NCBI GenBank assembly: GCA_033297075.1
Contig: MU858075.1
Location: 233,463 to 297,462, forward strand
DNA from: Rhypophila decipiens
Lineage: Eukaryota > Ascomycota > Sordariomycetes > Sordariales > Naviculisporaceae
DNA: 64,000 nucleotides
Reading direction: 5' to 3'
Part shown: positions 23,287 to 35,401 of the stretch, piece after piece
How positions within the stretch are numbered: the stretch's first letter is position 1
Layout of the letters: each line of letters begins with the position of its first letter
Made by a program: the position numbers and the translations under genes
Notes under the pieces: model-generated
Told to the model about the DNA's origin: nothing
The model's database searches: none
The model's input: only the letters and a program-made list of their open reading frames with translations

Positions 23287-26070
23287 ATGGACCAGCGACC
23301 GAAACGAAAGTGCGATTATTTCCAGCAAGAGACTACGACGTCACCGGCCGCCATGTCCCTGGCCAACATCGGCGGACCGAGCAGGAACCCGATTTACTAC
23401 AACGATAATTATGAACCTATTGACCCATCACCCGAGCTCCAGGAGCTCTACAGCAAGTGGCGGCAGCTCGAGGAGCAAGAGGAACTAAGAGTCCACCTGC
23501 TGGAGCAAGCTCAACTGGCCTCCCCGAGCAGCGACGGAGGACAAAACGATGCCTTCCTCAGGCCACCCTCGCTCTCGGCCACCTCCATGTCCCGGAGCCC
23601 GTCATGTGCAAGCACCTCCGCCTCTGTCACGGGGGCTATCAACAACATGGGCCTCGGCGAAGAGAAACCTACCAGAACCAGACGGAAACAAGGCCGACAG
23701 GGCCCATTGGGAGACGTGAGGAAAGCCAGAACAGCGCTTCTACGCAAACTGCACGCCTGTCAGAGCTGCCACTCCCGCAAGGTCGCCGTAGGTTTGCAAC
23801 TAGCCTTGTCCCTCTCGCAGACCACATTGCTAACCAGCCCTCGTCTTCCTCTCTCTAGTGTCTGCACCACAACTTCGGTCTGTTGGAAGACACGTACCAA
23901 GCATCCAAACAACTCGTGCGGCCTCCTCCCTGGAGACTCCGACAGAACAACACGGACAACACACGTGCCCAGCAACAAGATCTCTTCGGCGTCGGTGTGC
24001 GGCCGAACCTAAGAATTCCGAACCACTTGACGTCTTTCGAGCCTGGCTCCGGCCAAGCAGACCCTAATCTCGACTTCCAGAATCTGCTCAGCCATGCCGA
24101 CCCCATGTCCCCCAACACCACGGCGCCGCTTTACAACTTTGCGGATGATCCCTCGCAATGGCTGAACTTGGGGTATAACAACACGAACAATATAGCCGCC
24201 ACGGCCTCACTGTCTCCTTCATACCCATACCCTGCGTCCTTCAGTCCCTCGGTATCGCCTATTAGCGCACCCCCAATGGCACCACGAACGGCCGTCACCG
24301 ACCCAACTACAGACCGACACATGCCCATTGGCCGTCTCATTGCCCCTGACCATGGGCAGGGTCAGGGTCAGGGATATCTCAATGGCGATTATGTCGGCTT
24401 CTACGGAACCGGAGGAACAGGCCAGCGCAGGTGGGAATGGGAATGTCGCTTCGGTGACGATGGGACTTTGTCATCTTGTTCCTACTCCAACATGTCGGAT
24501 AGCAACGATGCCCCCATCATCTGCAAGCAGCGTTACGGGACGCTCGAGAACCTCCAGACGCACTTCCACAACGACCATGTCCCATTCGAGAATGGAAAGA
24601 TCTACCCCTTTTGCACGCGCTGCTCTCAGCATTACGACTATGCCTTCTTCGTTAGCTGTCCTACTTGCGGTGGCGGCGACAGTGGCCTGGAGCCGACAGG
24701 TCTTGCGTCTCCTTCGTTTTTGCCCTATCCAGCGGGGAATCGCAACAGCACCGAGCAGTCCCAGGAGCAGTGGTACTGGGGCGACATCTTGCCTGCTCCT
24801 GACCACGGAAGCGGACAACGGAGGACCGGGACAGTTCTGTCTGGGGATGGCGGGTTTGCCGGAGGCGGGAATTTTGGGTCCCTCGCAAGGAGTGGGACAA
24901 TCACACAGCTCGACGTGTGGAACAAGACCTTCTTTGGTGGCGGCGGCTTCGGAGGAGGAGGAGGAGCGGCAGCTCAGGGAAGAAGCGGACGAGGTAACTT
25001 TTCTTGCTCCATGCCACAAGCCCCTGATTTCTCGGGGTCACCGTCGTCGACTGGTGATGCGGACAAGCATGGTAACCTTGGGTATAGTTACAGCGTGAAC
25101 CTCTTCCTGTCTCCATCGCACCCTTCGAGTCTCTTCAAGCCGCCCACATCAAAGATGCTTGCTCCTTTTATCGCTCCCCTGTCAGCCAATGCCTTCCCAC
25201 CTCCCGACAAGCATACCAGCTTGACACTCTCCAGCATGGCTCCTCGCAATCCCAATGCCCCCAAACGAACGCCCACCACCCGAGGCAGGGCGAGATCATG
25301 CCCGTATTACGCCTATAGCAAAGAAATATTCGGTGGCGCACAGACCAAGAGTCTGACGAGGGAGGCCAGCAACGCCCGCGGCGGATTATCCATCTCCCTT
25401 TCATCTGGTCTACCTTGGCCGACAACCTGTAGCAACATCCTCATCGATTCGTCCACTACCTGTCACTCGACAGCTAGCAACTTGACTTCAACTGTGATCA
25501 GGCTTCTCCTTCTTGTGCTGACCATGCTCGCTTTGACGCATGGTCTGTCCTTGTCTCAACATAGTGGCCAAGCATCAAGGGATCGACAGAAGAAGGTCCT
25601 ATCACCGCCGTGGTTTGGGAGCCACCCAAGAGCTACAACCACCACAGCAGGGAACCAAATTTTCGAAGGCTCGGTCATTTGTGTACTTCTCGGCCTGGCA
25701 GGCATGTGGCTTATTCAAAGTCACCTCTCATTTCGGCGGGTTCTTTTGGCGACAGAAAAGGATGATTCGAGATCTGTAAGCCCGCGTCCAACTGTTTGTT
25801 CTCTTTCATATTCAATGGGACATGTATGGCTGACTTTTTCGTCACTAGCGCCGCCAGATATACCAGCTAGAACAAGAGCGCGCAGGCCTTTTGCGTGATG
25901 ATATTGCTGGCTATCCTCCTCGGCGGCGTCAGGAGCAGCAGGGAACATGTTCGGAACGTCCTCGGAACAACAACAACAACAACAAGCTTGGAGTTCTCGA
26001 CGGTGGACACTGCCGTGGTGAACATGGCTTTTGTGTCCACGCCCAGGCGACTGCCGCTGCCGCCGGATGA
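23287..26070 (+). CDS. Half-zinc-cluster regulator-like protein with C-terminal hydrophobic segments
   Basis: Exon 1 is 23287-23787. Exon 2 starts at 23859 (GCTAAC branch site, CTAG acceptor) and is open without a stop to 25898. A GTAAGC donor at 25776 and TAG acceptor at 25848 fit a last exon 25849-26070, giving about 879 residues. Seen: a Cys-x2-Cys-x6-Cys motif (C158, C161, C168) flanked by basic residues, with the third Cys in the first codon of exon 2. Farther on there is a cysteine/histidine-rich region (HFHNDH, then CTRC and CPTCG pairs) like degenerate C2H2 or zinc-ribbon fingers. Gly-rich stretches follow, then two hydrophobic segments (about 711-731 and 770-791). A DNA-binding regulator is likely but unproven. 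The exon structure after about 24950 is uncertain, because other frames there also look codon-like. Confidence 0.62.
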
Positions 26071-28957
26071 TGCAAATCGTGACGGACCTCCGCCTTTTCT
26101 GGATATCCTTTGTCGTCTCTTAGGAGACGCGTGTCTGTTTTTTCGGTTCGGACCTGTTTGCTGAGTTATACATGTTTGGTGTCCCCTTCAGTTTCTTCAA
26201 GCTTTTCCCCTCTTTTCAGTCCGCGAGATACCTGGTCTTGTCTTTCAATTGTTTGGGGTATTTAGTGTTTGTGGGGGTTACCTTACAGTTATATGGCTTG
26301 CATGGGGGTTTGTACTTCTCCTTTGGTGAACCTGGCCCCTGAAGCTTCTTTCCAAGTCTCTTTCGGAACTGTCATTATACTAGGTTGCTGTTTTGACTTT
26401 TTGGCGGTCTTGTTCATTTCTTCGGCGTGGAACCTTATTATTCGACAGTCAGTACTTACGAAACAGAAACATGACTCGAAACAGAACATGTAATAGTTGG
26501 ACTTACAGGACAACGTATTTGCCTCTGGTTTCTCTTATTCCTTTCATTTCCTGTTATATCATTGTTGGTTCAGTTTGAGGTTGGGTTTGTTCGGCGTTCT
26601 GCTTGTCCGCTGGTGGTTCATGTTGATACTATACTGGGTTGGAATAGATTCCCGAGCGTGAGCTGGTTAAATTATATATATCAACAATTTCTCAGTGTCC
26701 ATGAAATGATCTTGTGCACAGGCGTTTTTGTAGGCTGTTTATTTCCATCTTTCTCCCTCCCAAACCAACCCCTTTTTTGATGCTCCTCCGGTCCTCGCGC
26801 AACGCCATGATCGTGATATTGATTTTGTGACAGCGGCGCAGGTAAACATGCTACGTTTCTGGTAGGTACGCCCGGTAACCTGTGAGGGAGCATGCACCGA
26901 CACCAAACGTGCCGTGTCCGACTGGAGCTCCGTTCTTGCTGCAGGTTGAATTGACACAGCCCTCACTGAAATTGTGAGGCGTTCAGCACAGCCACCGCTG
27001 ACTGTCTAGCTGTCTCTTGTCTCCCTCCCATTGATCAGGAATCCGCATTGCAATTGAGTTGCAACTTGCGGTGAGAAAACGAAACAGCAGATTTCTTGAT
27101 TTGCTCATTCTCCCCTCATTTTCTTCATGCTCTTTCTTCTCTTGATGTCATTGAGGTTCTCTTTTGAGTCGTTTCCCGTCATCTCGTCGCTCGTCCGGGT
27201 TGTCGGTTTGGAAGCTGTGACTCAGGTTTCAATTCAAGCCTTTGAACCGAGCGCCCCCAATTGAGTCCAGTCATCGCTGCCCTGCTGTGGTTGGTCGCAC
27301 TTACACGGGCGAATTGGCGGGGCGGTTTACCCCACGCTAGGAACTTCGACCCCCTGTAACCGCTGGTTCCCTCCGGTAGTGTAGGTATCAGGCCTGCGCT
27401 AGATGGCGTCCGTCAGAGTCTGGGGTCTCGTTTCGGGGCTTGGGATCGGGACGGCTTCACTGCAGCTTGTTCGGCGACTCGTTTGGGACTCTACCGTGCC
27501 GTTCTGGGTATCGACGATGCAGTGTTGTTCGGTTCTCTGTCGTGTCGTATGTACGGGTCGTTATGGGGGATTGCGCCGACGCCAACGGCTGTCACTGGTT
27601 CGGTTAGCATAAGATCGTGGCGCCATGCCATGATCCGCTTCTGATATCGACAATTCCGTCATCTTTGGGTGAGTCTCATGCGAGAGAGAGAGCAGATCCG
27701 GGAGTAAATGGTTTTGAATATTGAACTAATGCGTAGCACAATTCGGTACAAGAGGTGACGAGAAAGACAAATAACCCCTTGATCCAGTACCCGTTACTCC
27801 AGACCAATGCCGGTTCTGCTGGTGCCGGGTGTCTGTATCATGGCATCAAAGTCCTGATCAAAGACAAATGACTCCTCTTGCATATCTTCCTCGTTCTCCC
27901 ATTCAGCAAATCAGACCCAATTCAAGACGGGCGCAATCAAGATAAAGGGGTCACAAAGGAATAAGAACAAGAGAATCTCCTCGGGACGAAAGTAACCATG
28001 CATAGGCGATGACTGGGCCGGCGATATGCAACAAGGAAAAGCTTTTTGACTCATCCATCAAAGCCAAAAACCCAATTGATGATGACCCGCCATGTACGGA
28101 ATACGGTTCCAAAGACCGACCGAAACGAGGACACCCAGCCAATGAGATACGAGGAATTACTCCCATCAGTCCCCTCTTTTCATAAGGCGAGCGAGGACCA
28201 AAATGTGGATGGTCTCGTTGTGGGGTCGCTTCCCTCGCCGTGTTCTGCACCCTGGGAGGACCTTGGGTAAGGTAGCAGCTACAGTAGCTCCTTGCATATT
28301 CTGTACCAGTGTGCGATTAGGTTGGCTAGCTGGTGGTGCTATACAAGAAATAAGCAGTGACCAAGTACCGCTTCTTCGGACTAGACACATGCGACTATTC
28401 CTAATTCGTCTCGCCGAAATGTCTGGGGTGCACCAAAGCTTCGCTGCGCCTTGGTCCCTCTCGCCAGTTTCAGCGGCCGTCCTCCTCGCAGTCCGAAGAA
28501 CAGTGAAATATCGGCCATGACTCCTACCGAACCATCATTCTGATTCTTTTCCTCTTCTTCCACTTTCCAAAACACCATCCTACTTTTCCAGTCCAAGACC
28601 AGACTCCCTGATCGAGAACATCAGGCAGACAAAGCACCTACACAGCAGCTTACGAAGCTTGAATCAATCACTAGCAAACTTCAAACTGCCTCTAGGCTGG
28701 TACGGACCCCACACTTTTAAAAGTATCCCGCAGCTTGCCGCGACAGACTCGACTAACAAGAGAATGTCAATGAAGCAGCAACTGCACCAATAGCATCAAT
28801 CAATTGCCCTTGATCAACTCAATAAACACACAAACAAATTGACTGCCAAGCGGATTGCCCATCGCGAACCGCAAGCATTACGTCTTCGCCTCCGCTTCCC
28901 GTGACCATTCTACCCCTGTTTTTGGCTCCCGTCTCTCAACCCCTGGACTCGGCCAAC
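26071..28957. other. 2.9-kb intergenic stretch
   Basis: Upstream region of the zinc-cluster gene at 28958 and 3' flank of the gene at 23287. Contains a short upstream reading frame at 28764-28793. No gene recognised; open frames are short and lack splice support. Confidence 0.5.
28764..28793 (+). promoter_or_regulatory. Upstream open reading frame in the leader of the zinc-cluster gene
   Basis: An ATG followed by eight further codons and TAG (MSMKQQLHQ), ending 164 bp before the main ATG; no other ATG lies between. It could lower translation of the regulator if the transcript starts upstream of it. Confidence 0.35.
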
Positions 28958-31339
28958 ATGTCAGGAAACAACACCACTGGAGCCTTCCAAGGCTTCTCTG
29001 TGGTCCAGCCTTCGCTCGGCGCCGCTTTGCAGTGGTTCCCTGCGCTCGGCACCCAGGAGCTTGACGACATGATCAACGCCTTCCTGCCCGGTCCTTCCTC
29101 CATCCAGGACAAGCGAGCCCAGATCTCGATTGACTTCTTTGAGTATTCTCAACTCACTGGAGAGAGCTTCAAGTTCTACCCTGTTCTGGCCGCCAGTTCT
29201 TCTCCCGCCAGCTCTGCCGCCGTCTACGACTCGGGCTACGCGTCCAACTTCAATGTCTCTCCTGTCATCACCGAGAGCCAATGGGTCGACTCTCCCTCCA
29301 CCTTCACTCCTGTCTCCTTCGACGAGGGCAGTGTCAGATCCCCTAGCTCCTCGTCCACCTCCAAGAGAACAGGCGCTTCCAGCTCGAGGCAACATCCCAA
29401 CGACTTTGCCAACCATCCCGGCATGCGTATCATGACCAAGGACGGCCGTGACGTGACCAGCTCAGCATCACGTGGGTGCAAGACCAAGGAGCAGCGAGAC
29501 CATGCCCACCTCATGAGGATCATCAAGGCCTGCGACTCGTGCCGCAAGAAGAAGATTAGATGCGACCCCAGCCACAGGAAGAAGGGTGCTTCCCCGGCGG
29601 CAGCTGCTCCGGCCGAGAAGAAGAGCTCCAGAAAATCATCCAAAGAGAAGGCTGCGGCAGCAGCAGCAGAAGCTCCTCCTCCTTCGAGTATAAACGAGTT
29701 CAGCCTCGACTTCCTCAACGACGAGTCCTTCGACGCCTCCCAGCTCACCTTCCCCACATTCGAGACGACAACTGACCACCTCGACGAGCTGTGGAACCAA
29801 TACTTGCAAGACCCTACTCTCCTCACAAACGACTTCACGAACTATGTTCCAGACGACTTCCTTTTCACCGACCACCAACTAAGCCAGGTCTCTCCCTACT
29901 CTGGCTCAACCGCCACATCCCCGTCGCAAGTCTACACACCATACACGCCAACACCACCAGGGCCATCACCGCCTACGGTAGTATATGACGCTGTTCCCGA
30001 GGTTTCACAGACCGACCCGACACTGCCATACCTCAATCCGGGTGTTCCTCATGGAACGGACTATGTCGACTTCAACCTCTTCTCGCCACCTCGCGACTTC
30101 GTGCTTGACGAGGAGCCTCAGTCAGTGAAGAAGAGGTCCGCCTCTGGACGTCAACAGCGATCATCTGCTCAGCAGATAAGTCCAGTCAGCAGCTATGTGG
30201 CCGTGGATAATATAGCAACTACCGATTATCCGGATGGCCTACAGACTGGCGGACTCGTGCGCTCGGAATCACCTGGCTCGCAGCAATCGTTCTCTCCTGG
30301 CCTGATTGGGGTCTCTCAGTTCCCCACTCAAGCCGTTGCTGCCATAGCCTCGCCCTCGGCCGTCTTCCATGATCTTGGAAGCCCGGTACTAGAGTCTGCT
30401 GTGTCGCAGCGATCGCGTGGTCCTGATCAGCAAGATGGCGACAGGCGGCGCGCCGGACTTGAGGGTTACGAGCCATTCTACGGTGTCGGTGTTCCTGTTT
30501 CACGACCCGAGCAATCTGGCGTGAATGCTCAGTCCAGTGTTAGGGCTTCTGTTCGTCATGCTACTGGCTATAATACGGCCGGTGGCATTGTACCGAATGC
30601 ACCTAGCGTGGTTGTTGCATCGTCCTCGGCTCCTGTTCCGACACCGGTTGCTGCTACCTCGATCGACACTCCCTACGCCTTTGTCAACTCGCCCCGTGCC
30701 GGACTCGCTGTACCAAGCGCCGCCTCACTACCAGTCGATGCTCAAGCTACTCGTCGTCGTGCTGTGGACTCTCAGGTCCCTCTCGTCGAGACTGGCGGCT
30801 CTGTCAATGTCGATGGACTTGGCCCACGTGCGAATGTCACCATGACTGTGTCATCACAAGATGGCTCGTCTGGAAGCGGCCAGCTCGTCCAGAGTCAATC
30901 GGGCATGCAACAACGGGGCATTGTCCCATCGGGTGTGGATGTAGGGACTTCCCTCAATGCCGTTGTGGCGACCACCACTCTCTCAACCTCGCCGGTACGA
31001 CGTCTCCCCGCTGGAGTCTCTGCCAAGTCAGGACACGTCTCTTCGCCGTCCTCGCTTGTGTACACTCAGCTTGTCGTGCTTGGTCTTGTCTCTTATCTGC
31101 TGTTGTGTCTTGTCGGCACTCAGTTCATGGGAAGGCTCGTCAATACACTGGTCTCACTCACCACCGTATCGCTCACGGTCCTGATGACGTCGTCATCATC
31201 GGACCTTACCCAACCGTCAGCCTTGGTCGCGGAAAATGTCAAGTCAAGGGTGCAGGCAACGGGTTGCAAGGCGCGCCGCCACCAGGCGTCCTTGTTTTCT
31301 CGCCTCGCATCCGCCCACTCTCTCACTGCAATGATCTAA
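28958..31339 (+). CDS. Half-zinc-cluster regulator-like protein with C-terminal membrane segment
   Basis: One exon, 793 residues; the frame is open upstream but the first ATG is at 28958. The likely DNA-binding part is around residues 174-207: a conserved CKTKEQRDH stretch, then KACDSCRKKKIRCDPSH. Cysteines 192, 195 and 202 form the first half of a Zn(II)2Cys6 cluster. The second Cys pair is absent, although C174 and H206 could complete a single zinc site. A Lys/Ala-rich tract follows, then a long Ser/Pro-rich region suited to activation. At residues about 699-722 there is a strongly hydrophobic segment (LVVLGLVSYLLLCLV), with a weaker one at about 729-745, then about 45 polar residues. This suggests a regulator tethered to a membrane by its tail (inference). 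The neighbouring gene at 23287 has the same general plan. Confidence 0.72.
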   Translation: MSGNNTTGAFQGFSVVQPSLGAALQWFPALGTQELDDMINAFLPGPSSIQDKRAQISIDFFEYSQLTGESFKFYPVLAASSSPASSAAVYDSGYASNFNVSPVITESQWVDSPSTFTPVSFDEGSVRSPSSSSTSKRTGASSSRQHPNDFANHPGMRIMTKDGRDVTSSASRGCKTKEQRDHAHLMRIIKACDSCRKKKIRCDPSHRKKGASPAAAAPAEKKSSRKSSKEKAAAAAAEAPPPSSINEFSLDFLNDESFDASQLTFPTFETTTDHLDELWNQYLQDPTLLTNDFTNYVPDDFLFTDHQLSQVSPYSGSTATSPSQVYTPYTPTPPGPSPPTVVYDAVPEVSQTDPTLPYLNPGVPHGTDYVDFNLFSPPRDFVLDEEPQSVKKRSASGRQQRSSAQQISPVSSYVAVDNIATTDYPDGLQTGGLVRSESPGSQQSFSPGLIGVSQFPTQAVAAIASPSAVFHDLGSPVLESAVSQRSRGPDQQDGDRRRAGLEGYEPFYGVGVPVSRPEQSGVNAQSSVRASVRHATGYNTAGGIVPNAPSVVVASSSAPVPTPVAATSIDTPYAFVNSPRAGLAVPSAASLPVDAQATRRRAVDSQVPLVETGGSVNVDGLGPRANVTMTVSSQDGSSGSGQLVQSQSGMQQRGIVPSGVDVGTSLNAVVATTTLSTSPVRRLPAGVSAKSGHVSSPSSLVYTQLVVLGLVSYLLLCLVGTQFMGRLVNTLVSLTTVSLTVLMTSSSSDLTQPSALVAENVKSRVQATGCKARRHQASLFSRLASAHSLTAMI

Positions 31340-33006
31340 GATCCATAACCTCGGGGGTTTTGGACTTGGTGGCAGGAGATGGATGGGTTGCAACATTTTT
31401 CATCAGCGAAATTCTTAATGGCATATTTTTTTGGTTTGGGCGAACGTGAGCGTTGGCGTGTTTGTGATTATATGATACCCCAGTGTGTTTTGACAACCCC
31501 CTTTTAAGAGACATGTGGTCGTCCTTCTCTTCCTTGTATTTATACCTTGGTTTATCTGTATCGGGACCATTTGCTTCATTTATGAATGATTGTGAGCAAT
31601 GATGGTTTATTTTGCGGGTTTAGTAGTGGAATTTTTGAAGGCGAGGAGGACTGACCTCAGGCGGATTGCTTTGTGCTTGCTTCTTGGGAACTTTAGATGT
31701 TGACGACACCACGGTTACGTTCTGGAAATGGTGTTTATAGATAGCATCGAGTAGGTGGAAAATTACAGAAGCAGGCCTTTGCAGGCCGTCGTCAAACTTT
31801 GTCTTTGCATGTGACTGTTGTGATTTTGGCTTGCTACATTACTTTGTTCAATGTGAATAGCTTCAAATTCAGCTGCGCCAAGAAAAGGTGTGTCAGGACT
31901 GAAGGGACGAGACAATGTTCAGTGGTGTAGGCGCTGGTGCATTTAACCGATCTCTCTAGTGATCCATCGCTGACAGCTTTGCATACAACCCTTTTTGCCT
32001 TTTGCATGTAACTGTCGTGATTCACTGCGAATAGCTCCACATCCATTTGCGTCAAGAAAAGGGGTTGACAGTCTACGATTGAAGAGACAAGGTTCATGTC
32101 AATGCTGATGCATTTAACCGATTAATTCTGCTTATCCGTCACTGACAACCTTGCATGACTAAGCCGGCTCACCACAGGTATGCATTTAAAGGATAAACTT
32201 GACTCGCTGGAAATTTTTGAATCCCCACAAATGGCCCACTTGAAAGTCACCATACGGTGAAGGATTGAGCAGAAGAACGATGCAATGAAGAAACAAAAGA
32301 TGAAAATCAATATCCGTACGACGCAGAGAACCGCACAGGGGGTTCATAGGTGCACGGAGCCAGTCAGGAGGTCAGAAAGTGAATGTTTGTGCATCTCTCC
32401 ATTCTCCAACTCGAATCTGTTTCACGCACTCACTCACAACTTCATCAAAGAACTCGACCTGAACCCTATTCCTTCCTCCTTATCAAAACGGCCTTACAGC
32501 TCTAATCACCAACGGCTTGACTGGTCCTTCAGAAGATTATCTCACTCAATCATATCTTTTTGGCTCACTCAGATTTTTATTTTGGAATAATTTACTTCAT
32601 TAACCGGCGTTGTTTGGGGGTCTGCAGCACTACTTCTCTCGCCTACCAATCATTTTGGAAGCCAAACAAACGGTCATCTATATCGACTTCGCGGTCATCA
32701 CCAACATCGCCATTGCCCCTTCTTGGTGGGGTGGATACCTGGATAGCGAGACAGGACTGAAGTGACCTAGGCGGGGTGAACTGGTCCCTCGCTCCTTCGT
32801 CTGAAGCCCATCGAGCAAATTTTCGCCCCTTCCTTTTCCAGTCATTCTGGGCCAGGGCAGTCTGGTCGAGGAGGGGTTTGGGCACCTGCCTTTGAGCAGA
32901 AGCGCACGGGTTGGTGGGAAGTTCAATCCTGAAAGGGAAGGAAGGAGGGAGTTTGGTCGTCCCATCTTTGGGTGCCGCTTCGCCCACAAAAGGGCCCTCT
33001 GCGAAA
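31340..33006. other. Intergenic with an old tandem duplication
   Basis: 3' flank of the zinc-cluster gene and upstream region of the Tad2 gene. Contains two diverged direct repeats at 31803-32156. No gene recognised. Confidence 0.5.
31803..32156 (+). repeat. Two diverged direct repeat units
   Basis: Unit 1 (31803-31984) and unit 2 (32001-32156) share TTTGCATGT at the start, GCGAATAGCT/GTGAATAGCT, CAAGAAAAGG, TGCATTTAACCGAT and a final CTGACA...TTGCAT. Many differences between the units are transitions. This fits ageing by RIP or by ordinary mutation. No coding capacity is evident. Confidence 0.7.
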
Positions 33007-35401
33007 ATGGCTCCTTTCCCTCCGCTGTTCTCGGCCATTGGTCGCCGCTTCACGACCTACTTTCACTCCTTTCTCCTCTTCTTTACTGGCGGATTCGGCA
33101 GGAACCTCATGACCTTTTTCCTCAGCTTTCGGAGGCAAGGTGACCAAGGAGGCACTGGGCTTTTACAGTCATCCGTCGCTGCGCAAAACGTGCAAACTCT
33201 TCCTTCTCGCGTCCGCGCTGCATTAGAAGAAGAGGAAGGAAACACGACGACAAACACGGCCACTTCCACCACGGCTCTTTCGTCTTCGGAAGCAGAAGAG
33301 GATCAATCCTTACAGCAACAAGCTACCGACGCAGACGACGAGAGAGACATTAACGACCTTAACGACCTTAACTACTTTTACGACACCGACGACGAAATGG
33401 TGGGCAAATCGCTGCCAAAGATCCCTCCGGCTCTGCCGCTGAAACCTCCTCAGCCACGCCGAAAAGAATCTACCAACGCACTCAAGGGATCACTGACGAA
33501 GAAGGAGTCTGACCTGAGCGGCCTGAACGATGGACTTTCGCGCATGCAATTGGACGGACAGTTGGCGGCGTTGACCGAGAAGAGACTTCTCGAAGGCGGA
33601 AATGCTGCTGTTCTAGGACAGGCACCGCCGTCTCTCCAGACTATCACCAATAGATCAACGCCGATCACAAAGGAGACTGCCAGCGTTGTTGACACCAGAG
33701 GCAAGGGTAAGGAGCCTGCCAATGCCCCCAACGAAAACGCACCGCTTTCAACTCCCCAGGAGGAAGCCAAAAGGGAGGTTGTTCGATCACCTCCCGTCCC
33801 ACTCATCCACGATGTCTCCCAGAGTAGTAATCTGAAGGAGATCGCCGCAAACTTGAATACACCCATCAGCATCACTGAGATTGCACCCATTATTCGTGCT
33901 CCGGACCCGGAGGAGACGCCTGAGCAAGCTGCGGAGAGGATGCTCCATAGTGGTTTTATGCGGGATGCGCTGGATATGGTATGTTTGATGGTTGTTTTGC
34001 TTTTTGTTTTTGTTTACTTGTCACTTTTTGCAGATTTGCTTGTGCCTGTTGGAGTCAGCCTGTTTGCGACGAGCATTGCTTACATGAGCTTGCCGAGCGG
34101 GTCGTCGCCCCTACCCTTTGTCCTCTCCCAAGGAGAGGATTCGCTTGCCCAAGCATGCTCCAGTCCTGGTTACAAGACGTTGCGCGTCATCTCGCACATG
34201 GAATTCAGCCCCAAAATATGCCTCATGTTGCGCAACCCCTCTTTAGAAGCCAGTTTCACAGTCGAGGCTGGGTTCCCGCTCGCCAGCTCCCACGTTATTC
34301 TCACACTGCTGCTTGTCAACGAGACTTCATGACTGCCCAGCTCCATGCTCTTCAGCTTCATCCGGTTTATTTTCCTTCTGCTGACATAATATACAGGCTC
34401 GGCTAGCTCTCAAGACCAATGAGACCCCCGTCGGCTGCGTTCTCGTATACAAGAACCGGATCATTGCGAAAGGCATGAATGCGACAAACATCACGCGCAA
34501 TGGAACGCGCCACGCCGAACTCATGGCTATATCTGCTCTTCTCTCCTACACCAAGGCGGATGATTACGAAGTGAAGAAGGAACCCTCGGCGAAGGGCAAG
34601 AAAAGTGGGAAGGGCAAGCAACCCGAGACCTCCCAGCCTGATCCAGATGTGAGCGAGTGGGGCGATGTTGATCCAAAAGATGGACATATTTACCCATACG
34701 GCCAAAAGCTCCACCCGGCTCCTCGTGTGTCTCGAGACATCATCAACGAGTGCGTCCTCTACGTTACCGTCGAGCCTTGCATCATGTGTGCTTCGTTGCT
34801 CCGACAGCTTGGCATCAAAAAGGTCTATTTCGGGGCTGTCAATGACAAGTTTGGTGGCACCGGAGGCGTTTTCCGCATCCACAAGAACTCACCCCACGTG
34901 GCGGCCTCGTGCCCTCCGTCACCCATGCCTCAGAACGGCAAGGGCTTCGCGAGACCCGCTCTCGGCCGCCCGGTGTCGACCAGCAACATACCGTACAGCC
35001 AGGCTTCCTGCTCATCCGGAGACGAAAAGAGCGAGACGAACGCTGAACCTCCTGTCGACCCTGCCACTCTTCCCGGCGACGGCGGAAATGTAGAGAGAGG
35101 ATATGACGTTGAAGGCGGCTGGGGTCGCGACGAAGCTGTCACGTTGCTGAGACAGTTCTATGTCCAGGAGAACGGCCGAGCACCGGTACCCAGGAAGAAA
35201 GAAGGCCGGGCCGCGCGATTGGCAGCCATGATGGAGCGAGATGGACATGCTGGAGGCCCTATGATTGACGCCAGCGTTATTCAGCCCAAGACGGTGGGCG
35301 AGAATGGCGAGGAGATCTCGGACAGTGCTGCTGATGAAGGCGGGGGCGGTTCGTCGTCCTCGGGAGCTAGTGATGATGGGGTGACGAATGCTGCCGAGTG
35401 A
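33007..35401 (+). CDS. tad2: tRNA-specific adenosine deaminase subunit Tad2/ADAT2
   Basis: Exons 33007-33978 and 34397-35401 encode 658 residues, joined in phase 0 by a 418-bp intron (GTATGT, ACAG). The deaminase domain starts at the end of exon 1 (RDALDM) and continues ARLALKTNETPVGC. It contains the catalytic HAE (RHAELMAI) and the zinc-binding PCIMC. The FGGTGGV segment and the C-terminal block DEAVTLLRQFYVQEN are typical of ADAT2. With Tad3 it converts A34 to inosine in tRNA anticodons, an essential step in reading C-ending codons. The roughly 300-residue N-terminal extension is unusual and disordered; its first 40 residues are basic and hydrophobic. The start is therefore uncertain, and an ATG at 33397 is an alternative. 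A Lys-rich insert also lies between the HAE and PCxxC motifs. Confidence 0.88.
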
